A stretch of DNA of 42,638 nt from Legionella moravica DSM 19234 (GTDB taxonomy: Bacteria; Pseudomonadota; Gammaproteobacteria; Legionellales; Legionellaceae). The DNA is taken from the NCBI RefSeq assembly GCF_000423305.1, contig NZ_KE384005.1, positions 27,733-70,370 of the forward strand. Direction: 5' to 3'. Under the pieces are notes generated by a model. The model was not told the DNA's origin, searched no databases, and saw only the letters and a list, made by a program, of their open reading frames with translations. Positions 16,043 through 23,948 of this stretch are shown here, piece by piece. Position 1 is the first letter of the stretch. The number at the start of each line of letters is the position of its first letter. The translations under genes and the position numbers were made by a program.

Positions 16043-16888
16043 TCAAGAGAGTTTCCAGCGACGGTGCATCCAGTTCCACTGCTCCGGATGAGCCAAAATA
16101 ATCTGTTCTAAAGCCTGATTGTATCTTAAGGTATTTTGATAAAGGGCTTCTTGTGTAGAATCATGATCTTCCCATGGAATTGGGTCATGAAACTCCAGAA
16201 CGTGCTTGCCATTAGGCAATCGATACCCTGCAGCCGGGATTACTGGCACACCAGTATGGCGAGATAGTGTAGCTAAACTTCGATAAGTCCCTGCTTTTTT
16301 ACCAAAAAACTCGACGGCGATTCCATCTCGATTAACCAAAGAAGCATGTTGATCCAGAACAAAAATCACTGCATGATTTTTATCTAAAGCGTCACGGACT
16401 TGTTCCAGGGAATTTTTTTTAGGAATCACATTTAAGCCGACTTTATAATAATTCTTAAATAATAAACGCTCTATCATCTTAAATCTTAAAGTCCGCCTGA
16501 TAAAATGAAATTGTCCCTGAAATTCTTTAAAATTTAATACCCCACCTAAAGGTGCAAACTCCCAATTTCCGAAATGTCCAGTGACGACCAACACACCTTT
16601 TTCCTGTGCAACCACGGCCAACATCTTTTCGTGGCCAATGACCTCGACTTGATTCTTAAGCTTTTTTTCACTCATAAATCGTAGCTGCAGTGCTTCTTTT
16701 AGTGATTTGGCAATGTGTGAATAATAGGCTTTAGCCAAATGTATTTTTTGATCGTCAGAGAGTTGATCAGAATAGACCTGATGAATATTGGCCAAAACCA
16801 AACGTCGACGATAGGGCAAAAATCGATAAATAAACTTCCCTGCCAGACTAACAGGCAAGGATTCGATTTGTTGTTCTAATTCAGTCAC
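16043..16888 (-). CDS. lipid A late acyltransferase (LpxL/LpxXL-like)
   Basis: A 281-residue acyltransferase of the LpxL/HtrB family, which acts at the inner membrane and moves an acyl chain from ACP to a lipid A hydroxyl. The catalytic HX4E motif is GHFGNWEF (His 105, Glu 110), followed by FVLDQHA and FFGKKAGTYRSLATLSRHTGVPVIP, all family hallmarks; it ends WNWMHRRWK. It lacks the long N-terminal membrane helix of classical LpxL and is about 25 residues shorter. The start is a GTG that overlaps the end of the ketosynthase gene by 8 bases. As the last gene of an ACP-dehydratase-KS-KS cluster, it is best explained as the enzyme that transfers the cluster's long-chain product to lipid A, like rhizobial LpxXL. 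Confidence 0.85.
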   Translation of the reverse strand: MTELEQQIESLPVSLAGKFIYRFLPYRRRLVLANIHQVYSDQLSDDQKIHLAKAYYSHIAKSLKEALQLRFMSEKKLKNQVEVIGHEKMLAVVAQEKGVLVVTGHFGNWEFAPLGGVLNFKEFQGQFHFIRRTLRFKMIERLLFKNYYKVGLNVIPKKNSLEQVRDALDKNHAVIFVLDQHASLVNRDGIAVEFFGKKAGTYRSLATLSRHTGVPVIPAAGYRLPNGKHVLEFHDPIPWEDHDSTQEALYQNTLRYNQALEQIILAHPEQWNWMHRRWKLS

Positions 16889-18158
16889 AGGAATTAATCA
16901 CCAAACAAGCATTCATACTGGCAAAACCTCTGTTAATCATCAGAGCCGATGAGTGGGCTTTTATCTTCTGATGATTTGCACTGAGGGCTACCCCCTCGCA
17001 ACTGCCAGCAGCATGTACCAAATTGGCAATGCCAGGCGCACATTGGTTTTCCAGCGCATAGGTTGTCAATACTGCATCCAATACACCTGAAGCGCATAAG
17101 GTATGGCCCATAGACCATTTAAACGCCGTGACGGGAACATGCTGATCAGCAAATACTGTTCTAATTGATTGAGCTTCACTGTCATCTGATTTACTGTTTC
17201 CATTTCCATGGGCGACAATTAAGCCAATGTGTCCGGGCTCCAGTCCAGCAGACTCCAGAGTTTGATTGATTAACGCAGCCAAACGGTGGCCATCGGGTTC
17301 TATGGAAAATAATCCAGTTGCTTCACTCGCCGATTGACCACCAACAATTTCACCGTAACACTTGGCAGAACGGGCACGAACACTGGCTTCACTTTCCAAA
17401 ACAAGTGCTGCAGCTCCCTCTGCCAGCAAGGTTCCATCATGCTCACCATCAAATGGTTTTAAATGACGATTACTGACTACGCCCAATTTCTCATAATAAA
17501 ATAAAGATTGTGGTTCAATTCCCATGTCATAAGCAACAACTACAGCTCGATCCGCTTGACCACTGCGTATTGCATGATATGCCTCCAAAATGGCTTGCGT
17601 GCCACCTACTGCATGGTTGGTGACATTGTGGTTTGGTCCTTTAAAGCCATATGTAATACCAGTGTACGCAAGAACATTATTGGGTAAAATCCTTAACAAC
17701 CACATTGGGTGAACTTCTTCAAAAAGATTTTTAGCAAAGCTCTGCATGTCATCTTGAGTTTTAGCTAATAAAGGCAAAAAATCATATTGTTGAAAATATT
17801 TATTTCCTGGTGAACCAACATAAACAGCGGTTTGCTCATTAAATGATTCAGCAGACTCAAGAGTATCTCGATAGGCAAGCATTTGACTGTGTTCTACCGC
17901 TTGCACAGCGGCATTAATGCCCATAACATCCTGGCGGGAGATAACTTTAATTAATTTTCGATCAGGCAACATTTTAGCGGGTTGAAAATCTTTTAATTCA
18001 CCACCCAGACGATGTGACCACTGAGATAAATCCCAATATTTAATTTCATCTATTCCACTGTCACCGGACAGAATTGCCTGCCAGGTCTCATCCGCAGTAT
18101 TTCCTGAAGCAGTTAACGCACTTCGTCCTGTTATAAATACTCTGTTTAGATCGGTCAT
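16881..18158 (-). CDS. ketosynthase-like protein lacking the active-site cysteine (chain-length-factor-like)
   Basis: A 425-residue thiolase-fold protein of the FabF family. The two histidine motifs are kept (VAHGNGNSKSDDSEAQS and KWSMGHTLCASG), but the nucleophile elbow reads NVTNHAVGGTQA, so the usual Cys of 'T-A-C-A-S-G' is Ala at residue 183. It therefore should not form an acyl-enzyme and more likely pairs with the upstream ketosynthase, as chain-length factors do in type II polyketide and aryl-polyene systems. Its ATG overlaps the stop of that ketosynthase (ATGA), supporting a stoichiometric pair. In the rhizobial very-long-chain fatty-acid locus two FabF-like proteins occupy the same places. 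Alternative: a decarboxylase-type KS, which also lacks Cys. Confidence 0.87.
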   Translation of the reverse strand: MTDLNRVFITGRSALTASGNTADETWQAILSGDSGIDEIKYWDLSQWSHRLGGELKDFQPAKMLPDRKLIKVISRQDVMGINAAVQAVEHSQMLAYRDTLESAESFNEQTAVYVGSPGNKYFQQYDFLPLLAKTQDDMQSFAKNLFEEVHPMWLLRILPNNVLAYTGITYGFKGPNHNVTNHAVGGTQAILEAYHAIRSGQADRAVVVAYDMGIEPQSLFYYEKLGVVSNRHLKPFDGEHDGTLLAEGAAALVLESEASVRARSAKCYGEIVGGQSASEATGLFSIEPDGHRLAALINQTLESAGLEPGHIGLIVAHGNGNSKSDDSEAQSIRTVFADQHVPVTAFKWSMGHTLCASGVLDAVLTTYALENQCAPGIANLVHAAGSCEGVALSANHQKIKAHSSALMINRGFASMNACLVINSCD

Positions 18159-19453
18159 TGACGTGCTCCTTCAAACTCAGGATGCTTGAACAACAGGCAA
18201 CTATTTGAACCACCAAATCCGAACGAATTGGATAAAACAACCCCCAGAGACTTTTCTCGAGGCCCTTCTGTAACATAATCCAAATCACATTCAGGATCAG
18301 GATTTGTTAAATTAGCAGTTTGAGGAATTTGCGCTTGCTCTATGGATTTTACAGATAAAACCGCCTCAAGAGCACCTGCCGCAGCGATCAAATGACCCGT
18401 TTGGCTCTTGGTAGAGCTCGTCGGTAAACTGGCACTTCGGCTACCAAATACAGCCTTAATGGCATTAGTTTCACTAAGATCATTCATTTTGGTTGAAGTC
18501 CCGTGGGCATTAATATAATCCACATCACGAGCTTGAACCCCAGCGTCTTTAAGAGCGCGTTCAATAGCCTGAATTGCGCCATCTCCATTAGGATGAGAAT
18601 CGGTAATTCGGTACGAGCTTAATGAGTTACCTTCGCCAGCGAGTTCAGCATAAATACGAGCACCACGTGCTTTTGCTTTATCCCATTCTTCAAGAATTAG
18701 AAAAGCAGCGCCTTCGCCCAGAACAAAACCATTACGCGCTGCGTCAAAAGGACGGCTGGCGCTATGAGGCGTATCATTGTAGGTAGATAAAGCGCCCAAT
18801 AAACAAAAACTGGAGAGACCCAATGGATTAATCATGGAATCAAACCCACCGGCAAGCATAAAATCAGCATCTCCACGACGAATAACCTGCATAGCCAAAC
18901 CTAAAGCTTGGCCACCTGATGCGCACGCAGTATGGACTGATGATGCATAACCAGTGATACCAAAATGCTGGATCAGTAATGACAATCCTGAATTAGATGT
19001 GGTTTTTCCAAAATCGGTTAATTTATAAAATTCCCTGGAATTAGCCTGTAAAGCGCCCCAATCGGCTTCACCGCTTAGTGCACAGACTTTTTGAAATCGC
19101 TTCAAATAGTCAAATTCAGCGGTCATCATGCCACTCCCCGTTACAACGCCCCATCGTGAGGAGTTCTGTTGGGTTGGCATTACAGCAGCATCTTCAAAAG
19201 CCTGACGTGCGGCTTCCAAAGCATAATGAGTAAAGGACATTGCGAAACGGGTGTGTTTTCCCTTTAGAGAAGGGTCAGGGATGAAATTCTTCACTTCTGC
19301 CGCGATATAAGTTGGAAAAGCGCTTGCATCGAATTGCTTGATTTCATCGATTCCAGATTTTCCGGCAATCAAATTACTCCAGGTGGAGTCGACATCATGA
19401 CCTATGGGTGAAACGGCACCCAGCCCTGTTATTGCAACTCGTCTTTTATTCAT
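18155..19453 (-). CDS. beta-ketoacyl-ACP synthase II-like (active ketosynthase)
   Basis: A 432-residue elongating ketosynthase that condenses malonyl-ACP with an acyl chain. It has a complete Cys-His-His triad: Cys 177 in VHTACASGGQ, His 317 in NAHGTSTKMND and His 354 in KSQTGHLIAAAG. The N-terminal RRVAITGLGAVSPIG and GFGGSNSCLLFK near the end are typical of FabF. It starts 4 bases after the dehydratase and overlaps the Cys-less paralogue by 4 bases. The context (dedicated ACP, dehydratase and acyltransferase) separates it from housekeeping FabF and matches the rhizobial fabF2XL/fabF1XL pair that elongates fatty acids to C28 for lipid A. Confidence 0.9.
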   Translation of the reverse strand: MNKRRVAITGLGAVSPIGHDVDSTWSNLIAGKSGIDEIKQFDASAFPTYIAAEVKNFIPDPSLKGKHTRFAMSFTHYALEAARQAFEDAAVMPTQQNSSRWGVVTGSGMMTAEFDYLKRFQKVCALSGEADWGALQANSREFYKLTDFGKTTSNSGLSLLIQHFGITGYASSVHTACASGGQALGLAMQVIRRGDADFMLAGGFDSMINPLGLSSFCLLGALSTYNDTPHSASRPFDAARNGFVLGEGAAFLILEEWDKAKARGARIYAELAGEGNSLSSYRITDSHPNGDGAIQAIERALKDAGVQARDVDYINAHGTSTKMNDLSETNAIKAVFGSRSASLPTSSTKSQTGHLIAAAGALEAVLSVKSIEQAQIPQTANLTNPDPECDLDYVTEGPREKSLGVVLSNSFGFGGSNSCLLFKHPEFEGARQ

Positions 19454-19457
19454 CTCA

Positions 19458-20348
19458 TCAACCTTTAGGTATAAGCACTAAATCCACAACACATACCCGC
19501 TTACCCTCTACTTCACTGCGATAAGACAGGATAATTTCTTCATCAGTTTGTTGCTTGACTTTCACAGAACACACCACAACATCACCGGGAAGAACAAAAT
19601 CATTCATTTTAATTTTGCGCAATTCACTCACTTGATAAGCGATTGGAAACCCAGCCCGCGCAACAAATTCGCGCGCCAGGTTTAATTTACACTCCAATAA
19701 GACCGTCATGGGTAAAACGGGTTTCTTGGGAAAATGATCTGGAAAGTAGGGAGCCGCAAGAGAAATTCTCTTTTCTGCAGTCATACTGACGCCTGCTTCA
19801 CTTGAAGTGATCCGATCAAACATCAAAGGTGCAATTGTTGGCCCATGACCTGTCAGCTCATTACTGGCTACCATCGAGTTCATACTGCACACTTCGTCCC
19901 AGTCTGCCGGATGGTAAATTTCTGCAAACTGCTGCCTGATTAGTTCCGCATCGATAAAATCAGTCATAGGGAGCAAAGGACCCAATGCTCCTTCAATACT
20001 AAAGACAGGTTCGTCACCCACGCGCGCAACGCTATGATAATGGACGGCCTTGTCATCCAGAGAATCGATATGAGACTCAAGTAACAGAGTTTCGCCGACA
20101 TAAGCAGGCCGATACAAACGCGCGCTTGCAACAACTCCGGCAACAGGTCTTAAAGTAAAATCATTATGTTGCATCACATTCCAGGCGGCTAATTGCCCGA
20201 GAGTTTCCCCGATTAATGAAGGAATAAAACAGGTATTTCCTTGCTCATCAAGGGTGACATAGGCATCGTCCCTGGTGATGTGTTTGATTCCCCCAACCCA
20301 TTCGCCGGGGGATAGATGCACAATTTGATCAACAAATAAAAATCGCAT
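19458..20348 (-). CDS. double-hotdog 3-hydroxyacyl-ACP dehydratase (FabZ-like)
   Basis: A 296-residue protein with two hotdog domains. The C-terminal domain carries the FabZ active-site stretch PDHFPKKPVLPMTVLLE (His 205, Glu 219; family 'H-F-P-x-x-P-x-x-P-x-x-x-x-x-E'). The N-terminal domain has a related helix FIPSLIGETLGQLAAW with Glu 48 but no matching His, so it probably is a degenerate half. FabZ enzymes are single-domain dimers (about 150 residues), so this is a fused pseudo-dimer with one complete site. It would dehydrate 3-hydroxyacyl-ACP during chain elongation. Its ATG sits in the ACP stop (TGATG) and the ketosynthase follows after 4 bases. Compare rhizobial FabZXL at the same position. 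Confidence 0.85.
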   Translation of the reverse strand: MRFLFVDQIVHLSPGEWVGGIKHITRDDAYVTLDEQGNTCFIPSLIGETLGQLAAWNVMQHNDFTLRPVAGVVASARLYRPAYVGETLLLESHIDSLDDKAVHYHSVARVGDEPVFSIEGALGPLLPMTDFIDAELIRQQFAEIYHPADWDEVCSMNSMVASNELTGHGPTIAPLMFDRITSSEAGVSMTAEKRISLAAPYFPDHFPKKPVLPMTVLLECKLNLAREFVARAGFPIAYQVSELRKIKMNDFVLPGDVVVCSVKVKQQTDEEIILSYRSEVEGKRVCVVDLVLIPKG

Positions 20349-20758
20349 CAGGCAACAGGTTCCGCGCTTTGTTGTTCCACTGCAGCAACGACCAATTTAC
20401 AAAATGTTTCTACAGTAAACAGCATAGGAATTTCATTAACTTTCATATTGGATTTAAATTGATCCGCAGGGACTTCACTTAAATAGTTTTTTAATGCATC
20501 AAGTCCTGCTGGTGTTAATGTGCCGCCTTTCTCAAACTCATCTTCAGCCAGTTCGCCACGTGCATTTTTTTCCAACTGCCCACGAGGAATTTTAATCTTA
20601 AATTCTTTTTCCAGTTGAAAAACCAAATCAAGAAAATCAATGGACTCTGCGCCCAAATCTGTAATTAATCGACTGTTTAAAGAGACTTCCTCAGCATCGA
20701 TAACTAATACATCAGCAATAATTTCCCTAACTTTAGGGTAAACGCCAGCTACATTCAT
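20348..20758 (-). CDS. specialised acyl carrier protein (AcpXL-like)
   Basis: A 136-residue acyl carrier protein. The phosphopantetheine site is LGAESIDFLDLVFQLEKEF, with Ser 39 in 'G-A-E-S-I-D' in place of the usual 'G-A-D-S-L-D'. The N-terminal helix (VYPKVREIIADVLVID) and the acidic helix II are normal. It is long for an ACP (70-95 residues): residues about 60-110 insert a charged, Gly-containing segment (ARGELAEDEFEKGGTLTP) before the last helix, as in AcpXL-type and some other lipid A ACPs. GGGGAAG lies just before the ATG. It is the first gene of the tightly packed block and has its own likely promoter. It should tether the growing very long acyl chain. Confidence 0.88.
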   Translation of the reverse strand: MNVAGVYPKVREIIADVLVIDAEEVSLNSRLITDLGAESIDFLDLVFQLEKEFKIKIPRGQLEKNARGELAEDEFEKGGTLTPAGLDALKNYLSEVPADQFKSNMKVNEIPMLFTVETFCKLVVAAVEQQSAEPVA

Positions 20759-20797
20759 AATTCTTCCCCAGTGCTAACCAAGTTCACAAAGCTGAAA

Positions 20798-20806
20798 ATT
20801 ATATCA
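20798..20806 (-). promoter_or_regulatory. putative extended -10 promoter of the ACP-KS-acyltransferase operon
   Basis: On the minus strand TGATATAAT matches the extended -10 consensus TGnTATAAT exactly, 39 bases before the ACP start codon. No convincing -35 hexamer is found. The 84-base gap after the reductase gene supports a promoter here. Inferred by eye. Confidence 0.45.
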
Positions 20807-20842
20807 CAAAAAGATCATTATTCATCTATATATAATACTGCT

Positions 20843-21598
20843 CTATCCAACCTGGCTGTATCCAGCATCTACAAACAAGGTATGTGCATTGATCATAGAC
20901 GCTTCGGGTAAACAAAGAAGATAGACAGCATTAGCTACATCTTCAGGAATCAATGGTCTTTCAGCAAGAGCATGAGACTGATATTCATCAAGTAACTGTT
21001 CTCTGTTAGGGAAATGTTTTAGAGCATCTGTATCAACCACTCCGGCAGAAACAGTATTCACTGTAATTCCAAAAGCAGCCAACTCCAAACTCAATGAGCG
21101 AACTAGAGCCTCAAGAGCTGCTTTGGATGCGCCAATAAAGGCATAATTAGGTATTGCCCTGGATGCTCCCAAACTGGATAAAGCAATAACCCGGCTGTTT
21201 TTAGGCATCAACTCACGACCTTCACTTACCAAATGATTTAGCGCCAGAGCATTGGTTTCCATGCACCACCGCCAATGTTTGGTCGACATCTTTAATGCGG
21301 GTTTTAATACTCCGCTGGCAGCATTACTAATGAGAAAATCAAGATGATTAAAGTGCTCTTTGAATTGACCAAACAGTTCTTTAACAGATTGGTGATCCGC
21401 GACATTAGCCTGCAGGGCAACGGCTTTACGCCCTAAATTTTGTATTTCCTGCACAAGAGCCTGCGCCTCATCGGAACTGTTGTAGTACACAATAGCCACA
21501 TCACTTCCTGCCTGAGCTAATTTTAGAGCAGTTGCTTTTCCTATGCCCCTTGCTCCTCCAGTAATTAAAGCGACCTTTCCTGCAAATACTGAACTCAT
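20843..21598 (-). CDS. FabL-type enoyl-ACP reductase (SDR family)
   Basis: A 251-residue short-chain dehydrogenase/reductase. The cofactor loop is GGARGIG (residues 14-20). The catalytic pair is Tyr 152 and Lys 159 with six residues between (NYAFIGASKAALEAL), the Y-x6-K spacing of enoyl reductases rather than the Y-x3-K of FabG. It shares with Bacillus FabL (as I recall that sequence) NAASGVL(K/R)P before a 'HW-x-W' helix, and DTDALKHFPNREQLL. It is thus better called an NADPH enoyl-ACP reductase than a ketoreductase. It sits just upstream of the ACP, 84 bases away, on the same strand and would supply the last reduction of each elongation cycle. TTGACA at 21651-21656 (minus strand) may be its -35 box. 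Confidence 0.82.
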   Translation of the reverse strand: MSSVFAGKVALITGGARGIGKATALKLAQAGSDVAIVYYNSSDEAQALVQEIQNLGRKAVALQANVADHQSVKELFGQFKEHFNHLDFLISNAASGVLKPALKMSTKHWRWCMETNALALNHLVSEGRELMPKNSRVIALSSLGASRAIPNYAFIGASKAALEALVRSLSLELAAFGITVNTVSAGVVDTDALKHFPNREQLLDEYQSHALAERPLIPEDVANAVYLLCLPEASMINAHTLFVDAGYSQVG

Positions 21599-21748
21599 AG
21601 AGTCATCCTCTAGTATAAAAAGGCACCAAACTACCGGGAATATTAAAATCTGTCAATGACCTAATACGTATAGGAATAGTAAAATACCTTGTTTCTAACG
21701 CTTTAACTTTGTACCATCTGAACATCACTATATTAAAAATTCATATCC

Positions 21749-23113
21749 ATGAAGTATTCCTGGTTAAAAACAGTTTTTCCAATTGCTGCCATTTTTTCTT
21801 TTCGAATGTTGGGACTATTCCTGCTTATACCCGTATTTTCTGTTTATGCTGAGGAACTCAAAGGAGCAACACCTGCACTGATAGGTCTTGCATTAGGTGG
21901 ATATGGATTAACACAAGGGTTACTGCAAATGCCTTTCGGCATGCTTTCTGACAAATTTGGCAGAAAGCCAATGATAACGATCGGATTGGTGCTTTTCACT
22001 TTGGGCAGTTTACTAGGAGCCATAACCGACTCTATATACGGCATGATTCTCGCCAGAACACTTCAGGGAACAGGCGCGGTAGGCAGCGTGCTGATTGCCC
22101 TATTAGCTGATTTAACTCCCGATGAACAACGTACTAAGGGCATGGCGGTAATTGGCATGACCATCGGCATCTCCTTCAGTCTGGCAATGATTGTCAGTCC
22201 TGCTCTTTCGCATTATGCGGGGCTTTCGGGTATCTTTTATCTCACTGCATTCTTGGCAATTTCAGGGATTGTATTACTGCATTTGGTTATACCCAATCCT
22301 ATCAAAGAATGCTTTCATGCAGACAGTGAAGCAACTGTCTCTTTATTTAAACCGGTTATTAGTAACCGACATTTACAACGATTGAATGTAGGTATTTTCT
22401 GCCAGCATTTTATTTTAACTTCAACATTTTTTGCTATACCCATCTTACTGAGCCACCATATCAAACAAGGGCATTTAACCCAACAATGGCATTTCTATTT
22501 GCCCTTGATGCTTTTTTCTTTCATTGTAATGATTCCTTTTATTGTTATCGCCGAAAAGAAAAAATTAATGAAAATTGTATTTGTTCTTTCCGTTCTGTTT
22601 TCAACAGCCGCACAATTTCTTCTGGCGCTTACCTGCCAGGATTGGTACAGCCTTTGCCTCCTGATGTTTGTTTATTTCATTGCCTTTAATATCCTGGAAG
22701 CAACATTACCTTCACTGATATCGAAGCAGGCAAATCCCAACAGCAAAGGCACTGCTATGGGCATCTATTCTACCAGCCAATTTTTAGGAATTTTTGCTGG
22801 AGGCTCTCTTGCCGGTATTTTATATCAATGGCATAGCAGCCAGGGTATCTTTTTAATTAATGCCTTTCTAGGCATTATCTGGTTGAGTGTCGCCATATTT
22901 ATGAAACCCAATGTTTATGTTTCAACCCTGATACTGCATTACTCACCTCAAGTTGATAACGATGATTCCCTCATCCAAAAATTGTTACAAGTGCAGGGAG
23001 TCAAGGAGGCTGTTCTGTCGCAGGATGAGCAAGTCATCTATGTTCGCATTGATAAAGATCAGTACCAGCCTGGTTCCGCGGAGCAAATACTGGCATCAAT
23101 TCATAGTGAATAA
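21749..23113 (+). CDS. MFS transporter of the YajR type
   Basis: A 454-residue inner-membrane transporter with about 12 hydrophobic helices. It shows MFS motif A between helices 2 and 3 (GMLSDKFGRKPMI), and LARTLQGTGAVGSVLIALLADL in helices 4-5. The last ~65 residues are soluble and look like the ferredoxin-fold YAM domain of E. coli YajR (LQVQGVKEAVLSQDEQVIYVRID), and the length equals that of YajR. The substrate is unknown for the whole group. It is divergent from the FabL-like gene, with 150 bases between, and ssb follows 85 bases downstream, an arrangement common in gammaproteobacteria. No clear ribosome site precedes the ATG. Confidence 0.9.
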   Translation: MKYSWLKTVFPIAAIFSFRMLGLFLLIPVFSVYAEELKGATPALIGLALGGYGLTQGLLQMPFGMLSDKFGRKPMITIGLVLFTLGSLLGAITDSIYGMILARTLQGTGAVGSVLIALLADLTPDEQRTKGMAVIGMTIGISFSLAMIVSPALSHYAGLSGIFYLTAFLAISGIVLLHLVIPNPIKECFHADSEATVSLFKPVISNRHLQRLNVGIFCQHFILTSTFFAIPILLSHHIKQGHLTQQWHFYLPLMLFSFIVMIPFIVIAEKKKLMKIVFVLSVLFSTAAQFLLALTCQDWYSLCLLMFVYFIAFNILEATLPSLISKQANPNSKGTAMGIYSTSQFLGIFAGGSLAGILYQWHSSQGIFLINAFLGIIWLSVAIFMKPNVYVSTLILHYSPQVDNDDSLIQKLLQVQGVKEAVLSQDEQVIYVRIDKDQYQPGSAEQILASIHSE

Positions 23114-23157
23114 GGTTTAATTTAAATCAGTTGCTACGCAATATCTCTTAATTTAGG

Positions 23158-23163
23158 TATAAT
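23158..23163 (+). promoter_or_regulatory. putative -10 box of ssb
   Basis: TATAAT lies 35 bases before the ssb start codon, in the 85-base gap after the MFS gene. The -35 region is weak (TACGCA at 17-base spacing). Inferred by eye. Confidence 0.35.
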
Positions 23164-23198
23164 CTTTCTCTCTAACTTTCGCATACAGGAGATAAAAA

Positions 23199-23678
23199 AT
23201 GGCAAGAGGAATAAACAAAGTCATCTTGGTTGGTAATGTAGGGGTTGATCCTGATGTCCGCTACTTACCAAACGGAAATGCTGTAACCACTTTATCCTTA
23301 GCTACCAGTGAAACCTGGAAAGACAAGACAACAGGTGAAAAACAAGACAGAACCGAATGGCACCGCGTGGTTTGTTTTAATCGCTTAGGCGAAATAGCTG
23401 GTGAATACGTTCGAAAAGGTTCAAAACTCTATGTAGAAGGCAGTTTACGTACCCGTAAATGGCAAGATCAACAAGGCCAAGACAGATACACAACAGAAAT
23501 TATTGCTTCTGATATTCAAATGCTTGACAGTAAAGGCAGCAGCGGCCCATCTTATGATGACATGCCACAAGCGCAACCACAATCAGCCCCTGCCCAATAC
23601 TCAAATGCCAATAGACAACAACCAGCTCAAGCAGCTCAAGACGCGTTTGATGAATTGGATGATGATATTCCATTCTAA
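23199..23678 (+). CDS. ssb: single-stranded DNA-binding protein
   Basis: A 159-residue tetrameric ssDNA-binding protein for replication, repair and recombination. The OB fold starts [20 protein letters not shown] and contains [30 protein letters not shown] Gln/Pro/Ala-rich linker (about 112-148) leads to the acidic tip DELDDDIPF, which binds partner proteins. CAGGAG is 8 bases before the ATG. A hairpin terminator follows 15 bases after the stop. No SOS box was recognised upstream. Confidence 0.97.
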   Translation: MARGINKVILVGNVGVDPDVRYLPNGNAVTTLSLATSETWKDKTTGEKQDRTEWHRVVCFNRLGEIAGEYVRKGSKLYVEGSLRTRKWQDQQGQDRYTTEIIASDIQMLDSKGSSGPSYDDMPQAQPQSAPAQYSNANRQQPAQAAQDAFDELDDDIPF

Positions 23679-23693
23679 GTTCTAAGTTTGCCT

Positions 23694-23725
23694 CCTAACC
23701 CGTAATGACCGTATTGCGGGTTAGG
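23694..23725 (+). terminator. intrinsic terminator of ssb
   Basis: CCTAACCCG (23694-23702) pairs with CGGGTTAGG (23717-23725), with further AAT/ATT pairing inside, followed by AAATTTTGTT. Position and structure fit a rho-independent terminator. The stretch from here to 23948 holds no gene I can see. Confidence 0.7.
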
Positions 23726-23948
23726 AAATTTTGTTCAAAGGTAATGCCCCCAAAACGTCCATCCGGATACCAATTTCTTACAACAAAAATACTTCTCAAC
23801 TCACTACAGAACAGCTCACGGTACTACTGCGTATTGCCACATCAAAAAAAGGCCTTAAAATAAGCACTTTGATTTATTTTGGTAATATTCTCTTAAGCTT
23901 AAACGATTAAACTATTAGTCTTCTTTTGTATCACCCTGGAACAATTAC

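Noticed and set aside
23870..23948. PmrA-like box (CTTAAGCTTAAAC) upstream of the 907-residue gene
   Set aside because: The TTAA half-sites are too close together for the PmrA direct-repeat spacing as I know it.
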